A stretch of 64,000 nucleotides of DNA, taken from assembly GCF_003985145.1 (NCBI RefSeq), contig NZ_ML133524.1:310001-374000 (forward strand), read 5' to 3'. The DNA is from Rhizobium anhuiense (GTDB lineage Bacteria > Pseudomonadota > Alphaproteobacteria > Rhizobiales > Rhizobiaceae). A program made the translations under genes and the position numbers. The notes under the pieces are model-generated. The model had not been told where the DNA came from and did not search any database. It saw only the letters and a program-made list of their open reading frames with translations. Below are positions 9,436-17,782 of the stretch, piece after piece (the stretch's first letter is position 1; the number at the start of each line of letters is the position of its first letter).

Positions 9436-10323
9436 ATGACCAACGCGACAGGTTCCGCCATGCCAGCCGTATTCCTGAAAGACCGCTCATTGCTTCTCGT
9501 CAGCGGTGCGGAAGCCCAATCCTTCCTGCAGAACCTGATCACCACCGATATCACCTCGCTCGGCGCCGACGAGGCGCGGCCCGGGGCACTGCTGACACCG
9601 CAGGGCAAGATCCTGTTCGACTTCATGATCTGGCAGGACGGCGACGGCTACAGGATCGAAACCGATGCCGGCCAGCGCGACGGCCTGCTGAAGCGGCTGA
9701 CCATGTACAAGCTGCGCGCCGCCGTCACACTTGCGCCGAGTGCCGAAGAGGGCGTCACCGTTTCCTGGGATGAGGACGCCGACGGCAGCCAAGGCGTCCG
9801 AGACAGCCAAGGCGTCCGGGATAGCCGCTTTGCCAAGGCCGGCGTCACGCTGATCCGACGTCCCGGCAAACATGGCGACGGCCAGGAAGCGCTCTACGAC
9901 GCGCTGCGCATCAGCCACGGCATCGTTACATCGGGATCGGACTTCGCCTTGCAGGACGCCTTCCCGCATGACGTGCTGATGGATTTCAACGGCGGCCTCT
10001 CCTTCCGGAAAGGCTGCTATGTCGGCCAGGAGGTCGTCTCGCGGATGCAGCACCGCGGCACCGCGCGCCGGCGCGTCGTCACGGTGTCCGCCGCAACAGC
10101 CTTGCCGGAGACCGGGACGGAGATCACCGCCGCCGGCAAGCCCGTGGGAACGCTCGGCTCCGTCGAAGGCGGCCATGGGCTTGCGATCGTGCGCATCGAC
10201 CGCGCCGGCGCCGCGATGGCGGCAGGCACGCCGCTGCTCGCCGGCGAAACGCCTGTTTCCCTCGTCCTGCCGGCATGGTCCGGCCTTGTCTTTCCCGCCA
10301 GCGCCGACGAGGCCAGCGCGTGA
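9436..10323 (+). CDS. ygfZ: folate-binding protein YgfZ, Fe-S cluster repair
   Basis: A 295-residue member of the YgfZ/CAF17 family, which resembles the glycine-cleavage T protein and helps maintain certain iron-sulfur enzymes with tetrahydrofolate. The family signature K-G-C-Y-x-G-Q-E is present (RKGCYVGQEVVSRMQHRG, about residues 191-208), as is the N-terminal LLVSGAEAQSFLQNLITTDI block. A tandem 18-bp duplication adds SQGVRDSQGVRD near residues 118-129. The stop codon overlaps the GTG start of the next gene, so translation is probably coupled. An in-frame ATG at 9460 is an alternative start. Confidence 0.92.
   Translation: MTNATGSAMPAVFLKDRSLLLVSGAEAQSFLQNLITTDITSLGADEARPGALLTPQGKILFDFMIWQDGDGYRIETDAGQRDGLLKRLTMYKLRAAVTLAPSAEEGVTVSWDEDADGSQGVRDSQGVRDSRFAKAGVTLIRRPGKHGDGQEALYDALRISHGIVTSGSDFALQDAFPHDVLMDFNGGLSFRKGCYVGQEVVSRMQHRGTARRRVVTVSAATALPETGTEITAAGKPVGTLGSVEGGHGLAIVRIDRAGAAMAAGTPLLAGETPVSLVLPAWSGLVFPASADEASA
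9787..9822 (+). repeat. in-frame 18-bp tandem duplication inside ygfZ
   Basis: Two adjacent 18-bp units beginning AGCCAAGGCGTCCG differ at only two bases and encode SQGVRD twice, followed by a partial third unit. It keeps the reading frame and lies in a loop-like stretch. Confidence 0.9.
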
Positions 10324-10928
10324 CAACGGCGAAAACTCCGCGCGCCTGGCAACGCATGCTGTCCGGGCGCAGGCTCGACCTGCTCGACCCCTCGCCGCTC
10401 GACGTCGAACTCGCCGACATCGCCCATGGGCTTGCGCGCGTTGCCCGCTGGAACGGCCAGACCTCAGGCGATCATGCTTTTTCGGTGGCCCAGCACAGTC
10501 TCGTCGTCGAGGATATTTTCCGCCGCTTCAACGACGCGCGGCCGCAGGAGTGCCTGATGGCGCTGTTGCATGATGCACCCGAATATGTGATCGGCGATAT
10601 GATATCGCCGTTCAAATCGGTGGTCGGCGGCGGCTACAAGACGGTGGAAAAGCGATTGGAGGCCGCCGTGCACCTGCGCTTCGGCCTGCCACCGCACCCC
10701 TCGCGCGACCTCAAGGACCGGATCAAGAAGGCCGACGCGATCGCCGCCTATTTCGAAGCGACGGTGCTTGCCGGCTTCACGCCCGCCGAGGCGCAGAAAT
10801 TCTTCGGCCAGCCACGCGGCATCAGCAAGGACATGCTGATGATCGAGCCCTTGCCGGCGATCGAAGCGCAGCGGTTGTTCTGCGAGCGTTTCGCGGCGAT
10901 CGACGCCGAGCGGGAGACGGTATCGTGA
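10320..10928 (+). CDS. HD-family phosphohydrolase, YfbR-like
   Basis: A 202-residue HD hydrolase. The metal-binding residues are visible: His in SGDHAFSVAQHSLVVEDIF (about residues 48-67), the HD pair in ALLHDAPEYVIGD (about residues 80-92) and a downstream Asp in RIKKADAIAAYFEAT. This resembles YfbR, a 5'-deoxynucleotidase, but the substrate is inferred. The GTG start overlaps the ygfZ stop as GTGA, and its own stop overlaps the next gene the same way, so the three genes form a tightly coupled unit. Confidence 0.88.
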   Translation: MTTAKTPRAWQRMLSGRRLDLLDPSPLDVELADIAHGLARVARWNGQTSGDHAFSVAQHSLVVEDIFRRFNDARPQECLMALLHDAPEYVIGDMISPFKSVVGGGYKTVEKRLEAAVHLRFGLPPHPSRDLKDRIKKADAIAAYFEATVLAGFTPAEAQKFFGQPRGISKDMLMIEPLPAIEAQRLFCERFAAIDAERETVS

Positions 10929-11455
10929 GCTTCATCGTCGTCTCGCCGCTGGCCCGCATCGCGGAAATGGCGGTGCGCCACAAGGCGCGCGACATGATCA
11001 GCCTGATTGCCAAGGAGCAGGCCTTTCACCGGCCGGGCGTGATCGCGGCCGATCGCCATCTGACGCTCGGTATGAACGACATCGCCTTCAAGGGCACCGG
11101 CAATCTCGTAGCGCCTGACGAGACGCATGTGCGCGGGATTATCGACTTTGCCGCCTCGTGGCGGCAGGAGACGCCGCTGCTCATCCATTGCTGGATGGGC
11201 GTGTCGCGATCGCCGGCCGCAGCCCTGATCGCCGCCCTGTCGCTGGCACCGGATCAGAGCGAGGGAACGCTTGCCCGCCGGCTGCGGGCCGCCTCGCCTT
11301 TCGCAACACCGAATACCCGGCTGGTCGAGATCGGTGACGCGCTGCTTGACCGCGGCGGCCGGTTGGTCGCGGCGGTGCGGGCGATCGGCCGCGGTGCCGA
11401 TGCCGACGGCAATGCGCCCTTCGTGCTTGATATCCGGGACACCGCCTGCGGTTGA
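10925..11455 (+). CDS. tyrosine/dual-specificity-like protein phosphatase
   Basis: A 176-residue protein with the phosphatase loop HCWMGVSRSPAAALI (Cys near residue 88), matching the C-x5-R consensus of cysteine-based phosphatases. A likely general-acid Asp lies in the preceding GMNDIAF/VAPDETH region. It is cytoplasmic, with no signal peptide. The GTG start lies inside the stop of the HD gene. The natural substrate is unknown; coupling to an HD hydrolase suggests a shared role in small phosphate-ester or protein dephosphorylation, which is inference. Confidence 0.85.
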   Translation: MSFIVVSPLARIAEMAVRHKARDMISLIAKEQAFHRPGVIAADRHLTLGMNDIAFKGTGNLVAPDETHVRGIIDFAASWRQETPLLIHCWMGVSRSPAAALIAALSLAPDQSEGTLARRLRAASPFATPNTRLVEIGDALLDRGGRLVAAVRAIGRGADADGNAPFVLDIRDTACG

Positions 11456-11512
11456 CGCTGCCGCCAGCCGCTCCATCTAGCCCCCGACCAAGCACAACGA
11501 CAGGGCCAGATC

Positions 11513-12403
11513 ATGGAACAACAGGCAGCCGATGTCCTCCTCGCCACGCAAACCGCACTCAGCCAGGCAAGCGCGCTGGCGGTGCAGTATTCCTTCTCCG
11601 TCCTCGGCGCGGTGATCCTGCTTGTTCTTGGCTGGGCGCTTGCCGGCTTTACCAGCCGCTGGGCCTATGAAGGCCTGTCGCGTGTCCGTGGCATAGACGA
11701 GACGTTGGCGCGATTCTTCACCAACGTGCTGCGCTATGCGCTGCTCATCCTGGTGTTCATCACCGTCCTCGGCCAGTTCGGCGTCCAGACCGCCTCGATC
11801 ATCGCGGCACTCGGCGCAGCCGGCCTCGCGATCGGACTGGCGCTGCAAGGGACGCTGCAGAATATCGCTGCGGGCATCATGCTGTTGATCCTCAGGCCGT
11901 TTCGCGTCGGGGAATATATCGAAACCAGCAGCGTGGCCGGCACGGTGCGCGAAATCGGATTGTTTGCGACCGAACTCAGGACCGGCGACGGGCTCTACCG
12001 ATTGGCGCCGAATTCGACGCTCTGGAACACGCCGATTACCAATTTCAGCCGCGAGCCCACGCGGCAGAACGATGTGAAGATCAAGGTCGCCTATGAGGAT
12101 GATATCGATCTGGCGATGGGGACGCTGATGGGCCTCGCCAAAGCCGATTCGCGGGTGCTGCCATCACCGGCTCCCAGCGTCTTTATCGACAGCATCGCTG
12201 ACGGCGCGATCTTCGTAACGCTGCGCTACTGGGCAAAGACCGGCGACTGGTGGTCGCTCAGCCGTGACATGGTGAAGCGCGTGAAACTCGCCTTCGACGA
12301 GAAGGGTCGTCCGGCCACGCTGTCGGATACCTCAGACGCAACACCGACAAAGAAGTCCAACGGCAGGACGGCGGCCGAAAAGCAGGCGGCGACACGGCAA
12401 TGA
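11513..12403 (+). CDS. mechanosensitive channel, MscS family
   Basis: A 296-residue inner-membrane channel that releases solutes when membrane tension rises. Three helices are visible (about residues 22-45, 65-88 and 95-128). The third is the Gly/Ala-rich pore helix (ALGAAGLAIGLALQGTLQNI) followed by AAGIMLLILRPFRVGEYIE, the classic MscS start of the beta domain. The C-terminal domain runs to about residue 275 and ends in a Lys/Thr-rich tail. The length is close to E. coli MscS. It probably forms its own transcription unit, starting 57 bases after the phosphatase gene. Confidence 0.93.
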   Translation: MEQQAADVLLATQTALSQASALAVQYSFSVLGAVILLVLGWALAGFTSRWAYEGLSRVRGIDETLARFFTNVLRYALLILVFITVLGQFGVQTASIIAALGAAGLAIGLALQGTLQNIAAGIMLLILRPFRVGEYIETSSVAGTVREIGLFATELRTGDGLYRLAPNSTLWNTPITNFSREPTRQNDVKIKVAYEDDIDLAMGTLMGLAKADSRVLPSPAPSVFIDSIADGAIFVTLRYWAKTGDWWSLSRDMVKRVKLAFDEKGRPATLSDTSDATPTKKSNGRTAAEKQAATRQ

Positions 12404-12513
12404 AAGGTTACAGCGCGCCTTGTCGTTCAAGACGTGCAAATAACGATGTAACACCTTGAATTTGTGCATAATTTTGCCCTTGAATCGATCCGATCAAGGA
12501 GTTGCCCCGTGGA

Positions 12514-13029
12514 TTATTGGATGACGCCGCAGGACAGTCTTTCCCCGGCATCCCCCGAGGGCTGGCTGCGATAATCATCGGAATTGGCATGCACCATCAA
12601 GGCGCGGCCGCGAATGCCGTCGGTCTTGTCGTCGAGCGTGACCATGCTGTCGAAGATCTGCGCCCGGAGCACCCCGTCCTGCCCGACATATTGATTGGGC
12701 ATATCACCGGCGTGCGGCCCCTTGGCGGCAAGGATGCCGTGCTCGGCCTTGCCAGGGTTGAAGTGGCCGCCTGCCGACTCGTGATGGGTCGCGGCGTCGC
12801 ATCGGCCGGTCTCATGAACATGGAAGGCCACCCATTTGTTCGCCGGCAGCCCCGATATCTCGACTTCGATCAGCACACCGCCAGTGGCGGCGGCCGTCAG
12901 CTGGGCGCGGCCGTCTTCCTTGCCGTCCTTGCCGACGAAATTGGCGACCGCCGTCTGCTTGTCCTGAGCCGCCGCCGGCAATGCGACCGCAAGCAGGCTC
13001 AGAGCGGCGATGGTGCGCATGGCTTTCAT
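12514..13029 (-). CDS. sodC: periplasmic Cu,Zn superoxide dismutase
   Basis: Converts superoxide to hydrogen peroxide and oxygen in the periplasm. The 171-residue precursor has a signal peptide (MKAMRTIAALSLLAVALPAAAQ). The copper and zinc ligands are visible: FHVHETGRCD, HHESAGGHFNPGKAEHG, HAGDMPN and the late ALMVHANSDD. The paired cysteines (GRCD and RLSCGVI) form the conserved disulfide. The ATG at 13029 is chosen over a longer frame because AGGAG lies 7 bases upstream and it begins the signal peptide. It lies downstream of the EF-hand gene, but a terminator between them suggests separate transcripts. Confidence 0.95.
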   Translation of the reverse strand: MKAMRTIAALSLLAVALPAAAQDKQTAVANFVGKDGKEDGRAQLTAAATGGVLIEVEISGLPANKWVAFHVHETGRCDAATHHESAGGHFNPGKAEHGILAAKGPHAGDMPNQYVGQDGVLRAQIFDSMVTLDDKTDGIRGRALMVHANSDDYRSQPSGDAGERLSCGVIQ

Positions 13030-13116
13030 GGAGATCTCCTTCCATTCGGTTGTCCTCCTGAACGTGTCAAACCGGAAGGTGTTCCTGACCGAGGAAGATC
13101 GAACGAAGAAGACGGA

Positions 13117-13145
13117 ACGAGAAAAGCCGGCCAAACGGCCGGCTT
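13117..13145 (-). terminator. Rho-independent terminator after EF-hand gene
   Basis: A perfect 9-bp stem (AAGCCGGCC / GGCCGGCTT) with a 4-nt loop is followed on the minus strand by TTCTCGTTCCG after two further Ts. It ends the EF-hand transcript ahead of sodC. Confidence 0.75.
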
Positions 13146-13171
13146 GCAGATCACCTGGATCGGGATGCCGT

Positions 13172-13513
13172 TCAGGCGACGGCGTCGAAATCGAACTGGC
13201 CGTAGGTCTTGCGGTAGAGATCCTCGGGCTGATCGCCCGTTGTCGGCGCGGTCTGCTGCAACGGATAGGAAACGGCGATGCTGCTTGCCGTGCCACTGTC
13301 ACGCGTGTCCATCATCAGCGCAATCAGGCTGCCGGAAAACTTCGGCTGCGTCTCGCTGGCCTTGTCCTCTTCGAGGAGCTCCTTGATGATGCCGGGCTTC
13401 TTGTCGGCGGCACGTTCGCCGCGGCTGAGTACGCCATCGCCATTGGCATCGAGCCGCGAAAGCGTCGCCAGATATGCATATGAGGTGTCTGAAACGGATG
13501 TGGTGCTGGTCAT
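13172..13513 (-). CDS. EF-hand domain protein
   Basis: A 113-residue protein with one textbook 12-residue EF-hand loop, DANGDGVLSRGE, at about residues 23-34, which would bind calcium. The rest (KKPGIIKELLEEDKASE, then LMMDTRDSGTASS) has no second perfect loop. No signal peptide is evident, so it may be cytosolic. The start at 13513 has GGAGG 6 bases upstream. Single EF-hand proteins of this kind are common in rhizobia and their role is unknown. Confidence 0.85.
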   Translation of the reverse strand: MTSTTSVSDTSYAYLATLSRLDANGDGVLSRGERAADKKPGIIKELLEEDKASETQPKFSGSLIALMMDTRDSGTASSIAVSYPLQQTAPTTGDQPEDLYRKTYGQFDFDAVA

Positions 13514-13934
13514 ACAAACCTCCATTCACCGCCTTTTGCCGGTGGTGTTTGTACGCAATACGAAGGTGGAAAATCACTGTTGACTCGGTGGTTAAACTGA
13601 TTTGCGCAGTGCGTCAATAAGTTGTTAACTTCTCATTAACGATGATTGACAAACGTTAACGGAACGCCTCGGTACAGGCTTCCGCCAGCGTCAACGGGCC
13701 GATTTTCTCCGTATTTCAGCGATTTTTCACATAAAAAACAAACGTCTATCGCGTCAACGCCGCTGCTGCACTGCAACCGAATATTAATCCGGCCCGTACA
13801 AAATGGGCGTCACAAGGCACCACCCAGGCGTTCAGCTTATAAAAAATCAATTTTAGAGGTTTCCCAACGCAATGAGGTACGTTCATCAATGAAGACGACC
13901 ATGCCGTCGCAGCCGTCTCGCAAGATGTATCGGC
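13514..13934. other. intergenic control region between EF-hand and GGDEF/EAL genes
   Basis: About 420 bases that are AT-richer than the surroundings, with several GTTAAC-type motifs (near 13620-13660). They must carry divergent promoters. A possible 18-codon leader frame runs from 13889 to 13945 and its stop overlaps the start of the GGDEF/EAL gene. No other gene is visible. Confidence 0.6.
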
Positions 13935-15839
13935 ATGAAAGCTGAAGCGCTCTTCTGGCAGCAATGTAGCCAGGCCGTCGCCGCCGATGGATCGATCGAT
14001 GCGCAGCGACTGATGGAACTTGTGATCGCGACCTATCGCGTCCATGAAAGCGATTATGACGAAATCGAAAGAAGCGCGGAGACGCTGCTCAGGGAAAACC
14101 ATGCGCTGCGAGGCAATATTTCCGCCCTCAGCCAGGCATTCGACGGACAGACAAAGCTCTTCGAAATCATTCTCAACAATCTGCCGCTCGGTCTCAGCGT
14201 CTTCGACGCCGACCAGCGGCTGACGCTTTCCAACATCCGCTTCCGTCAACTCTTCGGCCTGACGCAGGAAGATGTCACTGCCGGCGCGGCAATCGCCGAT
14301 CTCACGGCCAAAATGCGCGGTACAGAGAGCGCCGGGGCCAAGCCCGGCCGGCGGAGCGGGCGACATTCCTCCGCAACCGCAAGAACCGGCAGCATCCGCC
14401 GGCGCGAATGGGTGATGGACGATGGCCGCATCATTCAGAGCATGGTGACCATTCTTGCCGACGGCAGCAACATCGCCATACATGCCGATATTACCGAGGA
14501 TCGAAGGGCGGCCGAGCGCATCACCTATCTCGCCCACCACGACCCGCTGACCGGCCTTCCGAACCGCATCCATTTCCGCGAGCAGGTCGATGCGACGCTC
14601 ACCGAGCGCAAGCCGGATGAGCAGATAGCCCTCGTCCACCTCAATCTCGACGGGTTCAAATCGATCAACAACACGATGGGCGTTTCGGCCGGCGACACGA
14701 TCCTGCAGCAGGTCGCCGCGCGTATCCGAATCTCGGCCGGTTCGGAGAACACCCTGGCGCGCCTCGGTTCGGACGAATTTGCCATCCTGCAGACGGGCAA
14801 GCAGCAGCCGTGGAACGTGACGGCGCTTGCAGAGCAGATCCGCCAAGAGCTTTCCGCACCATTCTTCCACGGCGAAAAACAGGTGGAACTCAGCGTCTCC
14901 ATGGGCATCGCAGTCGCCCCTGATGATGGGGAGGAAACCGACATCCTGTTGAGGAACGCCGGCGTGGCGCTGTCACATGCCAAGGCAGATGGGCGCAAGC
15001 GCGAGCGCTTCTTTACCGGCGAGATGGAAGCGCAGATGCAGCTGCGCCACGCGCTTGAGGCAGACCTCAAAGCCGCCGTTGAGAACGAGGAATTCGAGCT
15101 GCACTACCAGCCGCTCTATGATCTCTCGCAGCGGCGCGTCTGCGGCTTCGAAGCTCTGATCCGCTGGAACCACCCCGTCCGAGGCCGCGTTCCGCCGATG
15201 GATTTCATTCCGCTTGCCGAAGAGGTCGGCCTCGTCGTCGATATCGGCCGATGGGTTTTGCGCCAGGCCTGCAGCGATGCGGCGCAATGGCCGGAGGGCA
15301 TCAAGGTCGCCGTCAATGTCTCGGCGATCCAGTTCAGCAGCAGCGACCTGACGCAGGATGTCAGCGAGGCGCTTGGCGCTGCATCGCTGTCGCCGTCGCG
15401 GCTAGAGCTCGAAATCACCGAGAGCGTGCTGATGGAAAATCTGGGCGAGGTGCTGCCGATCCTGCATGCGCTGAAGGAGCGCGGCATCCGCATCTCGATG
15501 GACGATTTCGGCACCGGCTATTCCTCACTGAGTTACCTCTCGAGCTTCCCCTTCGATAAGATCAAGATCGACAAATCCTTCGTCAACGACATCGTCGACA
15601 ACAAGGAAGCGCATGCGATCATGCACGCGATCATCCTGCTCGGCGATGCGCTCGGCATGCGCGTCACGGTCGAAGGTGTCGAGACCGCAGCGCAGTTGGC
15701 GCTGCTCGAACGCGAGGAATGCGACGAGATCCAGGGCTATCATATCAGCCCGCCAAGACCTGCAGGTGACGTGGCCCATCTTCTCTCCCTGCCGCCAAAT
15801 AACGGCGCCGTGGCGCATCGTCCTCAAGCCAAGCACTGA
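13935..15839 (+). CDS. PAS-GGDEF-EAL cyclic-di-GMP protein, probable phosphodiesterase
   Basis: A 634-residue soluble protein. A helical N-terminus (about residues 1-70) is followed by a PAS-like sensor domain (about residues 75-195) and a GGDEF domain whose signature is degenerate: ARLGSDEFAIL, with Ser replacing the second Gly (near residue 276). An EAL domain follows with its key motifs intact: EALIRW near 405, NVSAIQF, ELEITESVL, DDFGTGYSSL, KIDKSFV and EGVET. Such proteins usually hydrolyse cyclic di-GMP, with the altered GGDEF serving as a regulatory GTP-binding domain; this is inference from motifs. No strong ribosome-binding site precedes the ATG, and translation may be coupled to a short upstream frame. 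Confidence 0.93.
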   Translation: MKAEALFWQQCSQAVAADGSIDAQRLMELVIATYRVHESDYDEIERSAETLLRENHALRGNISALSQAFDGQTKLFEIILNNLPLGLSVFDADQRLTLSNIRFRQLFGLTQEDVTAGAAIADLTAKMRGTESAGAKPGRRSGRHSSATARTGSIRRREWVMDDGRIIQSMVTILADGSNIAIHADITEDRRAAERITYLAHHDPLTGLPNRIHFREQVDATLTERKPDEQIALVHLNLDGFKSINNTMGVSAGDTILQQVAARIRISAGSENTLARLGSDEFAILQTGKQQPWNVTALAEQIRQELSAPFFHGEKQVELSVSMGIAVAPDDGEETDILLRNAGVALSHAKADGRKRERFFTGEMEAQMQLRHALEADLKAAVENEEFELHYQPLYDLSQRRVCGFEALIRWNHPVRGRVPPMDFIPLAEEVGLVVDIGRWVLRQACSDAAQWPEGIKVAVNVSAIQFSSSDLTQDVSEALGAASLSPSRLELEITESVLMENLGEVLPILHALKERGIRISMDDFGTGYSSLSYLSSFPFDKIKIDKSFVNDIVDNKEAHAIMHAIILLGDALGMRVTVEGVETAAQLALLEREECDEIQGYHISPPRPAGDVAHLLSLPPNNGAVAHRPQAKH

Positions 15840-16019
15840 GATCCCAATTCAGGGCGTTGCGGCGCTCTCGTCTTCTCAGACGGGCAGTGCCGTCGATTGC
15901 GACTCGCACGGCAAGCCGCTACACAATCGGCTACGATTCCCGGTGTCTTCGTTGTCGCATACTTTACCCGCCGGCATCACTTCCGCCCCGATGCCCTGTT
16001 GGCGGAAACGATTTTCCTT

Positions 16020-16679
16020 ATGACAGGTGGCGCAATGTTCGAGGCCGAAGCCTTCTCCCCACACGAAACGCTCGCGGCGGCGCTGATTGCGCATGCGACC
16101 GACGGCGACGACGGCTCGCACGACCTTGCGCATATCCTGCGCGTCTTCAGGAATGCCATGCGCATCCATGCGGGCGAAGGCGGCGACGGGCGGGTTCTTG
16201 CCGCTTCCGTGCTGCTGCACGACTGTGTCGCCGTCGAGAAGAATTCGCCGTTGCGGGCAAAAGCATCGGCTTTGGCGGCGGAGAAGGCATCGGCAATCCT
16301 GGCGGAACTCGGCTGGAGCGAAGCGGATATTGACGCCGCGGCCCATGCAATCACCGCGCACAGCTTCTCGGCCGGGTTGGCGCCGCAGACGCTGGAGGCG
16401 AAGATCCTGCAAGATGCCGACCGGCTGGACGCGATCGGCATGATCGGCGCCGCACGCTGCTTCTATATCGCCGGGCGACTAGGATCCGGGCTCTACGATC
16501 CGTTCGATCCGGTGGCAGCGGACCGTCCGCTCGATGACAAGCGTTATGCCATTGACCATTTCCAGACGAAGCTGTTCAAACTGGCAGAAGGGTTCCAGAC
16601 CGAGACCGGCCGCAGGCTGGCGGCCGCGCGCGACAAGAGCTTGCGCGACTTCCTCTCGGCCTTCATGGATGAAATCTAG
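16020..16679 (+). CDS. HD-domain hydrolase, COG1418-like
   Basis: A 219-residue HD-domain protein. The metal-site pattern is H...HD...D: GSHDLAHILRVFRNAM (about residues 37-52), VLLHDCVAVEK (about residues 70-80) and LQDADRLDAIGMIGAAR (about residues 137-153). Cytoplasmic phosphohydrolases of this type act on nucleotides or related phosphates; the substrate is unknown. An in-frame ATG at 16035 has AGGTGG just upstream and is a serious alternative start. The stop TAG sits exactly at the left boundary of a repeat element: TA belongs to the flank and G to the repeat. Confidence 0.85.
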   Translation: MTGGAMFEAEAFSPHETLAAALIAHATDGDDGSHDLAHILRVFRNAMRIHAGEGGDGRVLAASVLLHDCVAVEKNSPLRAKASALAAEKASAILAELGWSEADIDAAAHAITAHSFSAGLAPQTLEAKILQDADRLDAIGMIGAARCFYIAGRLGSGLYDPFDPVAADRPLDDKRYAIDHFQTKLFKLAEGFQTETGRRLAAARDKSLRDFLSAFMDEI

Positions 16680-16810
16680 AGTCTTTCCGGTTAGATTGCA
16701 GCATTCTGTTGGCTCAAACGGAGTCGGATGGTCGACCGGCCGGCGCGCGTCGTAGCCCAGTTCTACGGCCAAGCCGGCCGGTCGATCAGACGGCCCGTTT
16801 CAGCCAACCC
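16677..16810. repeat. partial copy of the palindromic MITE-like element
   Basis: This matches bases 17780-17914 with only a few differences. It begins with TA followed by the terminal sequence GAGTCTTTCCGG and contains the same nested inverted repeats (TTGGCTCAAACGG / CCGTTTCAGCCAA outside, TCGACCGGCCGGC / GCCGGCCGGTCGA inside). After the shared AGCCAACCC the sequence diverges and the right terminal repeat is missing, apart from a GGGCCGGGCATCT match near 16899. It is either a truncated copy or a mosaic variant. Confidence 0.85.
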
Positions 16811-16814
16811 TCCC

Positions 16815-16837
16815 GCAGATTTGCCTGGCAAATCTGC
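16815..16837. repeat. perfect 11-bp inverted repeat
   Basis: GCAGATTTGCC and GGCAAATCTGC flank a single T, giving a 23-base palindrome between the repeat element and the MOSC gene. There is no T-run, so it may be a regulator site or part of a mosaic repeat rather than a terminator. Confidence 0.7.
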
Positions 16838-16924
16838 AAGACTTTAAAATCGCCGGACGCACCTGTTGCTTCGCATGGCGAACCAGTGCGGCCGGTGGGC
16901 CGGGCATCTCTACAGGAGCACAAC

Positions 16925-17782
16925 ATGCGTGTCAGCGACCTCTTCATCTACCCGCTCAAGAGCGCCCGCGGCATTGCGCTGCCGGCCGCCGACATCGACG
17001 CCTACGGGCTTCCCGGCGACCGACGGGCGATGATCACCGATGCGCAGGGGCACTTCATCACCCAGCGCGAGCTGCCAGACCTCGCACGTATCGAGGTGCG
17101 ACCGGAAGCGAACGCCTTTCGGCTGCTGATGCAGGGAAAGCCTGACATATCGGTTCAGCCGCCTCAGCCTGAAAATCGCATGGATGTGACCGTGTGGAAA
17201 TCTGCCGTCAGTGCCGCCGTCGCCGATCCGGAGAGCAACCGGCAGCTTTCCGAGTGGCTCGGCCGCGAGGTGCGGCTGGTCTTCTTCGATGGCCAGGCGC
17301 GGCGAACGGCGAATGCCGAATGGGCTGGCGAAGGCACGCCCGTCACCTTCACCGACGGCTATCAGATCCTTGTGACGACAACCGGCTCGTTGAAGGCATT
17401 GAATGCCGATCTCGCCGCCCATGGCGAAGGCAGTGTCGGCATGGAACGCTTCCGTCCGAACATCGTCATCGATACGGACGAGGCCTGGCCAGAGGACCGC
17501 TGGGCGGCAATCGAGATCGCCGGCATCCGCTTCGATCTCGTCAAACCCTGCTCCCGCTGCATCATGACGACGCAAGACCAGCTGACCGGTTCACGCGAGG
17601 GGCCAAACCCGATGCCGGCCATGGGCCGCATCCGCATGTCGGCCGACCGGCGCGTGCCCGGCCCACTGTTCGGCTGGAACGTCACGCCGCGCGGCAGCGG
17701 CAGGATTACGGTCGGCGACGCCGTCAGCATCGTTGAAGAGAGACCGGAAGGCTGGGCGCTCAAACGTCGCGCCGCAGCCTAG
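16925..17782 (+). CDS. MOSC-domain protein, YcbX-like
   Basis: A 285-residue protein with an N-terminal beta-barrel domain (LFIYPLKSARGIALPAADID, residues about 6-25) and a C-terminal MOSC domain. The conserved cysteine motif is KPCSRCIMTTQD near residue 208, which in this family contacts the molybdenum or sulfur cofactor. YcbX-like members reduce N-hydroxylated compounds using a molybdenum cofactor; that role here is inferred. The start has AGGAG 6 bases upstream; the longer upstream frame lies in the repeat and is rejected. The TAG stop spans the left end of the full repeat element. Confidence 0.9.
   Translation: MRVSDLFIYPLKSARGIALPAADIDAYGLPGDRRAMITDAQGHFITQRELPDLARIEVRPEANAFRLLMQGKPDISVQPPQPENRMDVTVWKSAVSAAVADPESNRQLSEWLGREVRLVFFDGQARRTANAEWAGEGTPVTFTDGYQILVTTTGSLKALNADLAAHGEGSVGMERFRPNIVIDTDEAWPEDRWAAIEIAGIRFDLVKPCSRCIMTTQDQLTGSREGPNPMPAMGRIRMSADRRVPGPLFGWNVTPRGSGRITVGDAVSIVEERPEGWALKRRAAA

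Noticed and set aside
13646..13945. 99-codon plus-strand frame before the GGDEF/EAL gene
   Set aside because: The N-terminal part lies in the AT-rich control region without a start signal. Only the last 18 codons are kept as a possible leader.
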